NCBI GenBank assembly: GCA_902622805.1
Contig: CACNRG010000004.1
Span: forward strand, 1 to 64,000
Origin: an uncultured Pelagibacteraceae bacterium
GTDB lineage: Bacteria > Pseudomonadota > Alphaproteobacteria > Pelagibacterales > Pelagibacteraceae
Direction of reading: 5' to 3'
DNA length: 64,000 nucleotides
A program made the position numbers and the translations under genes. The notes below the pieces were generated by a model, which worked only from the letters and a program-made list of their open reading frames with translations, ran no database searches and was not told the DNA's origin. Below, piece by piece: positions 17,930 through 28,718 of this stretch. Numbering within the stretch: position 1 is the stretch's first letter; each line of letters opens with the position of its first letter.

Positions 17930-19830
17930 TGTGTGGTTTTTTTGGCGTAGTAAATTTAAAAAGTCCACTTTTTCCCCAAGATAAAATCGATATTAAAAAA
18001 GGAACTGATTTAATAAAATATAGAGGACCTGACGATCAAAAAATATTATCAGAAAATAATTTTTGTTTTGGATTTAATAGATTAAAGATAATTGATTTAC
18101 ACGCAGAAAATCAACCTTATTATACTAACGATAAGTCTGTAGTAATGATGTGTAATGGTGAAATTTATAATTTCCTAGATTTAAAAAAATTATTATTATC
18201 TAAAGGTTATAAATTTAAATCAAACACAGATGTTGAGGTAATATTACATGGATACCTTGAATGGGGAGAAGCTCTTTGGAATAAATTAAATGGTATATTT
18301 TCTATAGCTATTTTAGATAAAAGAATTAATAAATTATTTTTAATAAGAGACCATTTGGGAGTTAAACCTTTACATTATTTTATTAAAGGAGAAAAAATTT
18401 ATTTCGGATCAGATTATAATTCTTTTTCACAAATTCATAATCATAAACGTGCACTAAATCTATCTGCTTTACATAGTTATTTGTCATTTAGGAATGTTAT
18501 TGGAAAACAAACATTTTACAAAGAGATCTTTGATGTTTTACCAGGTACTAGAATTAGTTATGACGGATCTACTGTTAACGAAAATCAATTTTGGGATATC
18601 CCTATTACAATAGATCAAGATAAAGGGATTAATTTTTATACTAATGAATTAGATAAATTACTTAACGAGTCAGTAAAAAAACAAATAGTGAGTGATGTTC
18701 CTGTTGGAGCCTTTATAAGTGGTGGTTTAGACTCAAGTTTATTATTAAGTTATTTGAAAAATTATAAACCAGATATAAATACTTATATTTCAGGGTTTGA
18801 TGTTGAGGGTTATGATGAATTTAAATATGCAGAAATTGTTGCAAATCATTTAGGTCTTAGCAATCCTAATAAAATTCATATTAATCAAAATGACTATATA
18901 GACTCTATAAAAGAAACTATTATTCATAAGGGTGAACCAATATCTGTTCCGCATGAAAATGCATTTTTTAAAATGTCAAATTTTATGAAAAAAAATATAT
19001 CTGTTGTAATTTCTGGGGAAGGTGCAGATGAAATGTTTGCAGGCTATGGAAGAATATTTAGAAGCCCACACGATTATTATATGTCAAAAAAACCTTTATT
19101 AGGTAGATTTATAAATTATTCTACAAATAATGAGATAACGCAAAAATTTGACAATCCAATAGATCATTTTTTATTTAGATACGCATGGTTTTCCAATAAA
19201 GAAAAAAATGAATTTTTAAATTCAGATATAACTAATAATAAATACAATAATTATACTTTTGAATATATTGAATCGTTATTTAAAAAAGTTGAACATTTAA
19301 ATTACTATCAATCAATTTATTATTTGCTAGGTAAATTACATCTACCAAATTTATTAAATAGATTGGATAGAATGACTATGGCAGCATCTGTAGAAGCCAG
19401 AGTACCATTTTTGGATGTAAATTTAGTTGAATTTGCATCTAAACTACCAATTAAATACAAACTTAAATGGAAAAATCAGATATATAAATTTTTATCTAAG
19501 TTTTATAATAGTGAGAGTATTAGTGAAGTATTTGACACTCCAAAATATATACTTAAACATTTAGCTGAGAAGAAACTTCCAAAATCAATTATCTATAGAA
19601 AAAAAATGGGTTTTCCAGTTCCTTTAAATAATTGGTCAAATAAAAAATTTGGTGAATATGCTCATGATATTCTTATAAGTTCTAATTCAAAGTCTAAGGA
19701 TATTTTCAATATGTCAAATGTAAAAAAATTTATTGAAAAAAAAAATTATGATGCAAAAGAAGATTTAGATGGAAAAAAAATTTGGATGATGGTTAATTTT
19801 GAGCTTTGGCTTCAACAACAGAGCTTTTAG
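17929..19830 (+). CDS. asnB: Asparagine synthase (glutamine-hydrolysing)
   Basis: The 633-residue protein has a class II glutaminase domain (1 to about 200) with Cys2 exposed after Met removal (GTG start, MCGFFG). The synthetase domain follows, with the pyrophosphate loop FISGGLDSS near 260 and SGEGADEMFAGYG near 365. It may make asparagine, but AsnB homologues in glycan clusters often amidate sugar acids. The coupled LicC-like gene leaves both readings open. The start is fixed by the need for Cys at position 2. Confidence 0.9.
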   Translation: MCGFFGVVNLKSPLFPQDKIDIKKGTDLIKYRGPDDQKILSENNFCFGFNRLKIIDLHAENQPYYTNDKSVVMMCNGEIYNFLDLKKLLLSKGYKFKSNTDVEVILHGYLEWGEALWNKLNGIFSIAILDKRINKLFLIRDHLGVKPLHYFIKGEKIYFGSDYNSFSQIHNHKRALNLSALHSYLSFRNVIGKQTFYKEIFDVLPGTRISYDGSTVNENQFWDIPITIDQDKGINFYTNELDKLLNESVKKQIVSDVPVGAFISGGLDSSLLLSYLKNYKPDINTYISGFDVEGYDEFKYAEIVANHLGLSNPNKIHINQNDYIDSIKETIIHKGEPISVPHENAFFKMSNFMKKNISVVISGEGADEMFAGYGRIFRSPHDYYMSKKPLLGRFINYSTNNEITQKFDNPIDHFLFRYAWFSNKEKNEFLNSDITNNKYNNYTFEYIESLFKKVEHLNYYQSIYYLLGKLHLPNLLNRLDRMTMAASVEARVPFLDVNLVEFASKLPIKYKLKWKNQIYKFLSKFYNSESISEVFDTPKYILKHLAEKKLPKSIIYRKKMGFPVPLNNWSNKKFGEYAHDILISSNSKSKDIFNMSNVKKFIEKKNYDAKEDLDGKKIWMMVNFELWLQQQSF

Positions 19831-19833
19831 AAG

Positions 19834-20211
19834 TTATTCAAGATTTTTTTTTAAAAATTGATTTAGATTATCTATATTTCCATCATAATGATGGGTAACT
19901 ATATTATTTAACTTTGCTGACTCAACTGCTTTAATATTGTGCTCAAGATATATTACATTCTCAGCTTTAATTTTAAATTTTGATAAAAATTTTTGATAAT
20001 ATATTGGATTAGTTTTTTCTGGATTATGTTTAAGAGAAAATATTTCATCAGATATATTTTTTAAAAATATTTTTTTTTCTTCATCATTAGCGTTAGTAAG
20101 AATAATCTTTTTATTATCATACTTATTGATTAATTTATAAATATTATTATTAATATTACCCTTTAAATCGACTAGACAACCAACAGCATCAATAGCTAAA
20201 ATCTTTTTCAT
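19834..20211 (-). CDS. Degenerate HAD-superfamily-like protein
   Basis: This 125-residue protein resembles a small HAD phosphatase but has lost key residues. The motif I position reads AIDAVGCLVD: the nucleophile-position Asp8 remains, but the +2 acid/base Asp is Val10. The motif II-like LTNAN is kept. The motif IV-like VIYLEHNIKAVESAK lacks the usual acidic pair. The cap domain is absent. It is convergent with asnB (3-base gap) and divergent from valS. It may bind a phosphorylated ligand or protein without catalysis; the function is unknown. Confidence 0.65.
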   Translation of the reverse strand: MKKILAIDAVGCLVDLKGNINNNIYKLINKYDNKKIILTNANDEEKKIFLKNISDEIFSLKHNPEKTNPIYYQKFLSKFKIKAENVIYLEHNIKAVESAKLNNIVTHHYDGNIDNLNQFLKKNLE

Positions 20212-20313
20212 TTAAATTACGTGTATTTGTATATAAAAGTTATACTTTATCTATTCTAACTTTTTTACAAATTTATTTATTTCAAAGAAAATATACTTGA
20301 GATTTTATTAATT

Positions 20314-20342
20314 TTGACCATAAAATTTTTAAAATTTATAAT
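20314..20342 (+). promoter_or_regulatory. Sigma-70-type promoter of valS
   Basis: TTGACC (20314-20319) and a perfect TATAAT (20337-20342) are separated by exactly 17 bases. Transcription would start near 20349, giving a leader of about 40 bases before valS. It is the best promoter match I see in the window. Confidence 0.7.
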
Positions 20343-20389
20343 TTGATTATTGTTTATTAGAATTATTAAATTATAACCTACTTACACCC

Positions 20390-23008
20390 ATGAATAGTGA
20401 TAAATATATACATTCTGAAGTAGAAGATGACATTTACTCTTATTGGGAAAAAAATAATTTATTTAAACCCAAAAAAAATACGAAGAAATTTTCAATAGTC
20501 ATTCCACCACCTAATGTAACAGGAAGTTTACATATGGGACATGCGCTAAATAATTCAATCCAAGATCTTTTAGTACGCTATTATAGAATGAATAATTATG
20601 AAACTTTATGGCAACCAGGAACAGATCATGCTGGTATAGCTACTCAAGCACTTGTTGAAAAAAAATTAGAAAAAGAAAATTTAAAGAAAAATGATCTTGG
20701 TCGTGAAAAATTTATTGAAAAAGTTTGGGAATGGAAAAATCAGTATGGCAATATAATTATAAATCAACTTAAAAAACTTGGTTGTTCATGTGACTGGTCA
20801 AGAAATGCTTTTACAATGGATGAAAATTTATCTAAGTCTGTTATAAAAGTTTTTGTTGAATTACATAAAAAAAAATTAATTTATAAAGCTGAAAAACTAG
20901 TTAATTGGGATACTGTATTAAAAACTGCAATATCTGATTTAGAAGTAGATCAAAGGGAGATGAATTCCAAGCTCTATTATATTAAATATCCATTAGACAA
21001 GTCCAAAGAATTTATAACTATTGCAACAACTAGACCAGAAACTATGCTTGGGGATACGGCAATAGCTGTAAATCCAAAAGATATAAGATTTAAAAAATAT
21101 GTTGGTAAAACAGTGACCATTCCAATTGTCGATAGAAAAATCAGAGTTATAAAAGATGATTACGCTGATCCAGAACAAGGAACAGGCGCTCTTAAAATAA
21201 CACCAGCACATGATTTTAATGATTATGATGTTGGTAAAAGAAATAATTTAGAAATTATAAATATATTTACTGAAGAAGGTAAAATTAATAAAAATGCACC
21301 TAATGCTTATATTGGTTTAGATAGATTTGAAGCCCGAAGTAAAATTTTACAAGAATTAAAAGAAAAAAATTTTTTTGTTAAAGAAGAGAATATTAAAAAT
21401 AAAGTACCTTATGGTGATAGGTCAAATTCAATTATTGAACCATTTTTGACAGAACAATGGTTTGTTAATGCAAAAAAATTATCAATTAAAGCAAAAAAAA
21501 TAGTCAAATCAAAAAAAACAAATTTCTTTCCTGTAAATTGGTCAAAAACATATTTTCAGTGGATGAACAATATTGAACCATGGTGTGTTTCAAGACAACT
21601 TTGGTGGGGGCATCAAATTCCAGCTTGGTATGGACCTGACAAAAAAATATTTGTTGCAATAAATGAACTGGAAGCAAAAAAAAATGCTAAAAAATTTTAT
21701 AAAAAAGATGTTATTTTGATGAGAGATCCAGATGTATTAGATACTTGGTTTTCATCTGGATTATGGCCTTTTGCAACACTAGGTTGGCCTGATAAAAAAG
21801 ATTTTATTAAAAAATTTTACCCTACAACAGTTTTAGTAACAGGTTTTGACATCATTTTTTTTTGGGTGGCAAGAATGATGATGTTTGGAATGGAGTTTTT
21901 AAATAAAGAACCATTTAAAGATATTTATGTTCATGCTTTAGTTAGAGATGAAAAAGGACAAAAAATGTCTAAATCAAAAGGTAATGTAATTGATCCTTTA
22001 GATTTAATAGATAAATACAGCGCAGATGCTTTAAGATTTACTCTACTTTCCATGGCATCACCAGGTACAGATGTCAAACTTTCTGAAGATAGAGTTAAGG
22101 GATATAGAAATTTTTTAAATAAATTATGGAATGCAAATAATTTTCTAATAACTAATAAGTGTGATTTTAGCAAAACAGACAAAATACCAAAAATAACATT
22201 AAATATTAATAAATGGATTCACTCACAACTTATTGAAACAAAGGAAAAAATAGAAAAAAATCTTAAAGATTATAGGTTTGATGAAGCCGCTAGAAACGCT
22301 TACCAATTTGTTTGGCATTCATTTTGTGATTGGTACATCGAATTATCAAAAACTATTTTATTTTCTGATAATGAAAAAAATAAAAAAGAAGTAAAAGAAG
22401 TTTCAGCATATATATTCAAACAAATTCTTGTTATTCTTCATCCATTTATTCCATTTGTTACTGAAAAAATTTGGCTTAGAAATAAATTTGATAGATTAAA
22501 TAAGAATTTTCTTATGCATGCTAATTGGCCTACTGAAAAATACAAAAAAGATCGATCTACTAAAGATGTTGAAAAAATTATTAATGTTATTTCTGAGCTA
22601 AGATCATTCAAAAATGAGCTAAATGTAAGTCCAGGCTCTTATATTGATATCTCAATCAATAAAAAGAATAAAAATTTTATGAGTAATAATGAGATAACTT
22701 TAAAAAAACTTGGTCGTATTAATAATTTTTTTGATAAAGATCAAGGAAGACCATCTGCAACTTTAGTTATTTCTGGAGATGTATTTAAGATATATTTTGA
22801 TGAAAATATAGACCTCAATTTGATAAAAGAAAATTTAGTTAAAAGACAAAACAAATACCGTGACGAAATGCATAAAATATCTCAACGATTATCAAATAAA
22901 GGATTTACAGATAAAGCACCAAAAAATATTGTTGAACAAGAAAAAACTAACTATAGTAATTTAAAAAATGATATCAAAAAAATATCTTTAACAATTGAAA
23001 GTTTATAA
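20390..23008 (+). CDS. valS: Valyl-tRNA synthetase
   Basis: ValS charges tRNA-Val. The class I HIGH-type motif is HMGH (residues 48-51, in [13 protein letters not shown]) and KMSKS is at 525-529. The editing domain is represented by [17 protein letters not shown] near 210. The C-terminal end (about 810-872) is a Lys/Glu-rich coiled coil, as expected for ValS. The length of 872 aa is normal. Its TAA overlaps the ilvD ATG by one base. Confidence 0.98.
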   Translation: MNSDKYIHSEVEDDIYSYWEKNNLFKPKKNTKKFSIVIPPPNVTGSLHMGHALNNSIQDLLVRYYRMNNYETLWQPGTDHAGIATQALVEKKLEKENLKKNDLGREKFIEKVWEWKNQYGNIIINQLKKLGCSCDWSRNAFTMDENLSKSVIKVFVELHKKKLIYKAEKLVNWDTVLKTAISDLEVDQREMNSKLYYIKYPLDKSKEFITIATTRPETMLGDTAIAVNPKDIRFKKYVGKTVTIPIVDRKIRVIKDDYADPEQGTGALKITPAHDFNDYDVGKRNNLEIINIFTEEGKINKNAPNAYIGLDRFEARSKILQELKEKNFFVKEENIKNKVPYGDRSNSIIEPFLTEQWFVNAKKLSIKAKKIVKSKKTNFFPVNWSKTYFQWMNNIEPWCVSRQLWWGHQIPAWYGPDKKIFVAINELEAKKNAKKFYKKDVILMRDPDVLDTWFSSGLWPFATLGWPDKKDFIKKFYPTTVLVTGFDIIFFWVARMMMFGMEFLNKEPFKDIYVHALVRDEKGQKMSKSKGNVIDPLDLIDKYSADALRFTLLSMASPGTDVKLSEDRVKGYRNFLNKLWNANNFLITNKCDFSKTDKIPKITLNINKWIHSQLIETKEKIEKNLKDYRFDEAARNAYQFVWHSFCDWYIELSKTILFSDNEKNKKEVKEVSAYIFKQILVILHPFIPFVTEKIWLRNKFDRLNKNFLMHANWPTEKYKKDRSTKDVEKIINVISELRSFKNELNVSPGSYIDISINKKNKNFMSNNEITLKKLGRINNFFDKDQGRPSATLVISGDVFKIYFDENIDLNLIKENLVKRQNKYRDEMHKISQRLSNKGFTDKAPKNIVEQEKTNYSNLKNDIKKISLTIESL

Positions 23009-24726
23009 TGCGGAAGTTTGATAAGAAAAAATTGCCTAGTAGACACACATCTTTAGGAGCTGATAGAGCTCCACATAGATCATTTTATTATGCTATGGGA
23101 GAAACTGAAAAAGACGTGTCCAAACCGTTTATAGGTGTAGTATCAACATGGAATGAGGCTGCTCCTTGTAATATAGCTCTTATGAGACAGGCTCAATCAG
23201 TTAAAAAAGGTGTTAGAGCATCAGGTGGAACTCCAAGAGAATTTTGCACAATTACTGTTACAGACGGTATTGCAATGGGTCATGAGGGTATGAAATCATC
23301 ATTAATTTCAAGAGAAGTAATTGCAGATTCAGCAGAACTTACTGTTAGAGGTCATTGTTATGATGCTTTAGTTGGTATCGCAGGTTGTGATAAATCTTTA
23401 CCTGGTTTAATGATGTCTATGGTCCGATTAAATGTTCCAAGTGTTTTTATTTATGGTGGCTCAATACTACCCGGAAAATACAAAGGTAAAGATGTAACTG
23501 TGGTAGATGTTTTTGAAGCTGTTGGAAAACATTCTTCAGGACAAATGTCAGCAAAAGAATTAAGAAAATTAGAATTAGTTGCATGTCCTACTGCTGGTGC
23601 TTGTGGAGGTCAATTCACTGCAAACACGATGGCATGTGTGTCAGAGGCAATCGGTCTAGCATTACCTTATTCAGCAGGAACTCCCGCTCCTTACGAAGAA
23701 AGAGACAAATATGCAAAAGATAGTGGTAAAATGGTAATGGAATTATTAGCAAAAAAAATCAAACCAAGAGATATTGTAACAAGAAAAGCTTTAGAAAATG
23801 CTGCAACAATAGTCGCGGCAACAGGTGGCTCAACTAATGCTGCTTTACATTTACCAGCTATTGCAAATGAAGCTGGAATTAAATTTGATTTAATGGATGT
23901 TGCAAAAATTTTTAAAAAAACTCCATATCTTGCTGATTTAAAACCAGGTGGAAAATATGTAGCAAAAGATATGTGGTTAGCTGGTGGCGTGCCAATGTTG
24001 TTAAAAACTCTTTATGATGGTGGTTATATTCATGGCGACTGCATGACAGTTACTGGTAAAACAATGAAAGAAAATTTAAAGAAAATTAAATTTAATCCTA
24101 AACAAAAAGTTTTAAGAGCATATAATAAACCATTATCGCCTGATGGCGGTGTAGTTGGATTAAAAGGTAATTTAGCACCTGAAGGTGGAATTGTTAAAAT
24201 TGCTGGACTTAAAAAATTACAATTCACTGGAAGAGCAAGATGTTTTGATAATGAGGAAAGTGCAATGAAAGCAGTTCAAAGCAGAAAATACAAAGATGGA
24301 GATGTAATTATCATTAGATATGAGGGGCCTGTAGGTGGACCAGGTATGAGAGAAATGCTTTCTACAACTGGTGCAATTTATGGACAAGGTAAAGGTGAGA
24401 AAGTTGCTTTAATAACTGATGGTAGGTTCTCTGGAGCCACTAGAGGCTTCTGTGTAGGTCATGTGGGCCCAGAAGCAGCTTTAGGAGGTCCCATAGCGTT
24501 ATTGAAAAACGGAGATATGATTGATATTGATGCTAAAAAGGGAACTATTAATGTTAGGTTAACTAAGTCACAATTATCTTCAAGAAAAAAAAGATGGAAG
24601 GCTAGAAAATCTGATTTTGGATCAGGTACTCTTTGGAAATATGCTCAAACAGTTGGACCTGCATATTTAGGAGCGCCAACTCATCCAGGCAAGAAAAAAG
24701 AAGTCAAGGATTATTCAAAAACCTGA
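23008..24726 (+). CDS. ilvD: Dihydroxy-acid dehydratase
   Basis: IlvD makes the 2-keto acids of valine, leucine and isoleucine biosynthesis. The 572-residue protein contains the Fe-S cysteine motifs [11 protein letters not shown] and [17 protein letters not shown], the third cysteine in the GDCMTVTG region, and the C-terminal [14 protein letters not shown]. It is coupled to valS upstream (TAATG) and to manC downstream (TGATG), an odd partnership of housekeeping and surface-sugar genes. Confidence 0.98.
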   Translation: MRKFDKKKLPSRHTSLGADRAPHRSFYYAMGETEKDVSKPFIGVVSTWNEAAPCNIALMRQAQSVKKGVRASGGTPREFCTITVTDGIAMGHEGMKSSLISREVIADSAELTVRGHCYDALVGIAGCDKSLPGLMMSMVRLNVPSVFIYGGSILPGKYKGKDVTVVDVFEAVGKHSSGQMSAKELRKLELVACPTAGACGGQFTANTMACVSEAIGLALPYSAGTPAPYEERDKYAKDSGKMVMELLAKKIKPRDIVTRKALENAATIVAATGGSTNAALHLPAIANEAGIKFDLMDVAKIFKKTPYLADLKPGGKYVAKDMWLAGGVPMLLKTLYDGGYIHGDCMTVTGKTMKENLKKIKFNPKQKVLRAYNKPLSPDGGVVGLKGNLAPEGGIVKIAGLKKLQFTGRARCFDNEESAMKAVQSRKYKDGDVIIIRYEGPVGGPGMREMLSTTGAIYGQGKGEKVALITDGRFSGATRGFCVGHVGPEAALGGPIALLKNGDMIDIDAKKGTINVRLTKSQLSSRKKRWKARKSDFGSGTLWKYAQTVGPAYLGAPTHPGKKKEVKDYSKT

Positions 24727-25919
24727 TGAAAATTCGTCCAGTCATTTTATGTGGTGGATCAGGAACAAGACTTTGGCCTAATACTAAAAAACATCAGGCT
24801 AAACAATTCATAGATTTTGGTAACTGGACTTTATTTGGAAAAACCCTTGAAAGAGTAAAAGCATCTATATTTGACTCACCAATTATTAGTACTAATACAA
24901 AATATCTTAAACAAGTAAGGCACCATTTAAAAAAATATAAAATAAGTAAATTTAAAATAGTTTTAGAACCAGCTAAAAGAAATACAGCGCCAGCTATATT
25001 AAGTACGGCATTGATAAAAGATATTCCTAATAATCAACCATTAATGTACTTTGCATCTGATCATTTAATAGAGAAGGTGGGAACTTTTAATAAAGCAATA
25101 AAAAAAAATCAAAAAAAATTAACCCAAAATAATATTTTTATATTTGGAATTAAACCCACCATACCCTCAAGTGAGTTAGGTTATTTTTTAACAAATAATA
25201 ACAAAGTTTCAAAATTTGTTGAAAAACCTAATGAGATTAAAGCTAAACAAATCATTAGAAAAAAAGGTTTTTGGAATTCTGGAATGTTTTATTTGAGAAA
25301 AGAATCCGTAATCAATAATTTTAAAAAATATCAACCTAATATTTATCAAAACTGCAAAAAATCTATATTAAATTCTAAATATAAAAATAATGTATATTAT
25401 TTAAACAAAAAATCATTTGTTAAAGCAACTGCGAAATCATTTGACTACGCAATTTTAGAAAAAATTAAGGATATTTACGCGATTAAATTGAATATTCCTT
25501 GGTCTGATTTAGGATCTTGGAAAGAAATCTGTAAAATGTATGGAAGAAACAAAAGACATTATTATAAAAAGAAAAATGTATTTCATCGACCTTGGGGAAA
25601 ATATGTAAATTTATTCAATGGTAAAGAGTTCTTAATTAAGGAAATATATGTAAAACCAAAAGGCATATTAAGTCTTCAAAAACATCATCATAGAGCTGAA
25701 CATTGGGTAGTTACACAAGGTAAACCTAAAATTACTTTAAATAAAAAATATTTTACTATGAAACCTGATGAAACTATTTTCATACCCTTAGGTGCGATAC
25801 ATAGAATAGAAAATCCTTATAATAAACCAGTAAAAATTATTGAAGCTCAGTTGGGATCAATTTTAAAAGAGTCTGATATTGTTCGATTTAAAGATGTATA
25901 TGGAAGAGTAACAATTTGA
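24726..25919 (+). CDS. manC: Mannose-1-phosphate guanylyltransferase / mannose-6-phosphate isomerase
   Basis: The N-terminal GDP-mannose pyrophosphorylase domain carries VILCGGSGTRLWP at residues 6-18, FVEKPN and NSGMFYLR. The C-terminal cupin is a type II phosphomannose isomerase (HRPWGKYV, LQKHHHRAEHWVV, PLGAIHRIENP). The product GDP-mannose would feed surface polysaccharide synthesis. The start at 24726 overlaps the ilvD stop (TGATG) and puts the nucleotide loop at the usual distance; the frame is open upstream to 24633 but that part lies inside ilvD. The 397 aa length is shorter than the typical 460-480. Confidence 0.93.
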   Translation: MKIRPVILCGGSGTRLWPNTKKHQAKQFIDFGNWTLFGKTLERVKASIFDSPIISTNTKYLKQVRHHLKKYKISKFKIVLEPAKRNTAPAILSTALIKDIPNNQPLMYFASDHLIEKVGTFNKAIKKNQKKLTQNNIFIFGIKPTIPSSELGYFLTNNNKVSKFVEKPNEIKAKQIIRKKGFWNSGMFYLRKESVINNFKKYQPNIYQNCKKSILNSKYKNNVYYLNKKSFVKATAKSFDYAILEKIKDIYAIKLNIPWSDLGSWKEICKMYGRNKRHYYKKKNVFHRPWGKYVNLFNGKEFLIKEIYVKPKGILSLQKHHHRAEHWVVTQGKPKITLNKKYFTMKPDETIFIPLGAIHRIENPYNKPVKIIEAQLGSILKESDIVRFKDVYGRVTI

Positions 25920-26034
25920 TTAATTTTTGAAAAAAGATCATTAAATTAGTTATATTCATTTAAAAATATCTTTAATAAGGCAATTAAATAATATAAATAA
26001 AAAAATTAAATTTCAATTTTAGACTTTAATTTTA

Positions 26035-26934
26035 ATGAATAATTACAAAAATGAAAAAGCCAGATCTGTTTCTTTGGAAAAAGTAAAAGATTATTGGAAA
26101 GGTAAAAATATACCTCAAATTTGGTATACAAATATGGAGCCTGGCTCAGTAGCATATTATAATAATACCTCAAAACAAAGATACGAATTATATTTTCCTT
26201 ATCTAAAAGAGTCAGCTGAATTTCAATACCATCGTAATGAAAAAGTTCTTGAAGTAGGAGTTGGAATGGGCACAGATCTTATTGAATACTCAAAGTTTGG
26301 AGCTAAAGTTTATGGAATAGATTTAGGAGCTGATCAGATAGAATTGTCAAAAAAAATGTTTGATACACTTCAATTACCTTACGAGGAGCTTAAAGTTGCC
26401 TCAGTAGAAAAATTACCTTATCAAGATAATTTTTTTGATCTAGTTTACTCTTTTGGAGTTATTCATCATACTCCAAACATTAATGCTGCTGTTGATGAAA
26501 TATATAGAGTATTAAAGCCAGGAGGTAGAGCTATAATAATGATTTATTCTCGTGGTTGGAAACATTATTTAAAAAGATGTTTTATACACGGTTTCTTAAA
26601 ATTAAAAATTTTTAAATATAAGTTTGATTGGCAAAAAGTATATAATGAAGTATCTGAAGTAAATGGTTTTTCACCTTTGACACAAATTTTGTCAAGAAGA
26701 CAGGTAACTAAATTATTTAGCAATTTTTATATTGAGGAAATTAATAAGAAGCGTTTAGGAGAATTTTTTGAATATAAGCCTTATAATACAATTAAGTTAC
26801 CAAATTTTTTTCTAAATATATTTACTCTTTTTGGTCTTGAAAGATTATTGGGTGAAAATTTTATCATTAAAGTTCAAAAATCTCCAAAAAAAGAAAAAGG
26901 TAAAATAAGTGAAGTTATTTGGAAAAATTATTAA
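26035..26934 (+). CDS. Class I SAM-dependent methyltransferase
   Basis: The 299-residue protein has a Methyltransf_11-type core: motif I VLEVGVGMGTD (residues 71-81), the acidic end of beta-2 GIDLGADQ, DLVYSFGVIHHTP, and the post-motif RVLKPGGRAIIM. The N-terminal 65 residues with PQIWYTNMEPGSV and the C-terminal 110 residues are lineage-specific. The acceptor is unknown. Its place between manC and a LicD-like gene suggests a glycan or lipid-linked sugar. A 115-base AT-rich gap separates it from manC. Confidence 0.85.
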   Translation: MNNYKNEKARSVSLEKVKDYWKGKNIPQIWYTNMEPGSVAYYNNTSKQRYELYFPYLKESAEFQYHRNEKVLEVGVGMGTDLIEYSKFGAKVYGIDLGADQIELSKKMFDTLQLPYEELKVASVEKLPYQDNFFDLVYSFGVIHHTPNINAAVDEIYRVLKPGGRAIIMIYSRGWKHYLKRCFIHGFLKLKIFKYKFDWQKVYNEVSEVNGFSPLTQILSRRQVTKLFSNFYIEEINKKRLGEFFEYKPYNTIKLPNFFLNIFTLFGLERLLGENFIIKVQKSPKKEKGKISEVIWKNY

Positions 26935-26997
26935 TGTTTAATCTTCTTTTAGACACAATATATCACTTAATCTAAATTTTTTTTTGAGAATTATTAA

Positions 26998-27639
26998 ATG
27001 AGTTCAAAAATTAATAAAAGTGAGTCAGATCAGAAGACAAGAATACGAACTAGATCTGAGCTAGATATTAGAAGAAAAGAATTTATAGAAATCTGTGTTT
27101 TATTAGATTCTCTAAATATAAGATACTTTTTGCTTGGTGGTATATTATTAGGTGCAATCAGAAATAATGATTTTATATCCTGGGATTGGGATGTTGAAAT
27201 TTGTGTATTTTCAAAAGATGTTTTTAATAATAAAATATTATTAACAGAAATTAATGCATCTCATTTCAAAATAATTAAACAAGATGATAAATTACTTTCT
27301 TTTAAGTTAGATCTTTTGGGAAAACTACCAAAAGAAGTTTCTTGCTACTCAATTATGGGATGGAATCATGATAAAAAAAAAGAAATATTTTGGAGAAAAA
27401 ATTTCAAAATACCTGAACATTTTTTACTTAATATGAAAAAAATTCAATTATTTGATAAATTTCATTATGCCCCATATCCACCAGAAGATTATTTAACTCA
27501 TCAATACGGTGATTGGAAAACACCTATGCAAACAAGTGATAAGGATATCTATCTTTCAAAGGAATATTATCAATATAGCAAGCCTAAAGAATATTTAAAA
27601 AATATATTTAAATATTTAAAAAATTTTTTTAATAAATGA
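26998..27639 (+). CDS. LicD-family nucleotidyltransferase-fold protein
   Basis: The 213-residue protein has the LicD core: YFLLGGILLGAIRNNDFISW followed by the metal-binding pair Asp63/Asp65. This matches the LicD pattern of a Gly-Gly-x-Leu-Leu-Gly loop, an Ile-x-Trp-Asp segment and a D-x-D motif. A later APYPPEDYLTHQYGDWKTP (about 161-179) matches the conserved Tyr-Gly-Asp-Trp near the LicD C-terminus. LicD proteins transfer phosphocholine or related phospho-groups onto glycans. With the LicC-like gene at 17.2 kb it may form a two-step decoration route, though the distance leaves this open. Confidence 0.8.
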   Translation: MSSKINKSESDQKTRIRTRSELDIRRKEFIEICVLLDSLNIRYFLLGGILLGAIRNNDFISWDWDVEICVFSKDVFNNKILLTEINASHFKIIKQDDKLLSFKLDLLGKLPKEVSCYSIMGWNHDKKKEIFWRKNFKIPEHFLLNMKKIQLFDKFHYAPYPPEDYLTHQYGDWKTPMQTSDKDIYLSKEYYQYSKPKEYLKNIFKYLKNFFNK

Positions 27640-27671
27640 TGTTAAAATAATAGGGTAAATTTATTGATGAC

Positions 27672-28595
27672 CTATATATTAGTTTTTATTTCTTCATAAT
27701 AAGGAAATAGATCATTAATAATTTTCTCAAATTCATCTTTTTCTTTTTGTTTCCAGTCTTTATAAAAATATTTTATTTCACTTCCTTTATTTGGTGCTTT
27801 ATTTATTACATTTAAAAATTCTGTTTTTTTCATCTTATTTCTCAAATCAAATTTTTTTGAGAGTTTTTCATAAATCTCATAATTTTGATCGACATCTTCC
27901 AATTTAATATAATATTTTTGGGTATTATTTATATTTTTAAAATCAGAATATATTAATCTATTGATGGTACACCAATACCATGTAATTTTTCCTATTCTTG
28001 ACAATGTTTTCCATTCATCTAAATATCCATCATTGGGAATTATTCTTGAAAATGATCTATAAAGATTATTTGTAATATCTATTATTGGACTATTAAAATC
28101 TTTGTTTTTATCACTATGCATATACCATCCTTTTTTGTGTAAAGACTCAATAGTTTTTATTGGGTTTCTTATATTAAAAAAAATACACTCTGGTTTTAAC
28201 TCATTAGTGACCTCTCTTACTCCAACCGACCAATATGGAGATGAAATATAACTATTTTGAAATAAAGCCATATCCCTTTTGTAGGATAATTTGATCAAAT
28301 TAAAAAAACCATATTTAGAAATTGGAAGTTTATAATATGTTATGTATCTATAAAACGCCTCATAATCAGCAAATCTTTCTGCTGATCCTATCCAATTTTT
28401 GTGACTATTAAATAATTTAGAAAACCAATTTTGTCCACTTCTTCCAGATCCAAAGCTTAAAAAAAGTTTATTATTTTTTGTTCTATTAAAGTCTTCATAT
28501 TTAATCAATTCGTCATAAGTGGGTCTTTTATATTTTTTTGCTTCTACCGAATGATTGAATATTTTAGATTTAAATCTATAAATTAAATTTTTCAT
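27672..28595 (-). CDS. Sulfotransferase-family protein
   Basis: The 307-residue protein opens its core with LSFGSGRSGQNWFSKLF (about residues 46-62), matching the 5'-phosphosulfate-binding loop of PAPS-dependent sulfotransferases. The 3'-phosphate-binding region is represented by FNIRNPIKTIESLH near 135-150. The acceptor is unknown. It is encoded opposite to its neighbours. No ATP sulfurylase is in the window, so a PAPS source is not evident. Confidence 0.72.
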   Translation of the reverse strand: MKNLIYRFKSKIFNHSVEAKKYKRPTYDELIKYEDFNRTKNNKLFLSFGSGRSGQNWFSKLFNSHKNWIGSAERFADYEAFYRYITYYKLPISKYGFFNLIKLSYKRDMALFQNSYISSPYWSVGVREVTNELKPECIFFNIRNPIKTIESLHKKGWYMHSDKNKDFNSPIIDITNNLYRSFSRIIPNDGYLDEWKTLSRIGKITWYWCTINRLIYSDFKNINNTQKYYIKLEDVDQNYEIYEKLSKKFDLRNKMKKTEFLNVINKAPNKGSEIKYFYKDWKQKEKDEFEKIINDLFPYYEEIKTNI

Positions 28596-28718
28596 AAAAT
28601 GTTTATCTTTAAATTTCGAGAAATTAATAAGTTTGAATATATTACATTAAGATTTAATATCTATATAATATTGATATAATATAAATTTATTAACTTAACA
28701 TAAATATATTTAAATAAT

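Noticed and set aside
24633..24725. N-terminal extension of manC inside ilvD
   Set aside because: The extra 31 residues lie within ilvD coding sequence and precede the standard N-terminus; the ATG at 24726 overlaps the ilvD stop as in other junctions here.
28596..28718. Tandem TATAAT boxes in the divergent gap before the APS-kinase-like gene
   Set aside because: Several -10-like boxes exist but none has a credible -35 at the right distance; in such AT-rich DNA they are expected by chance.
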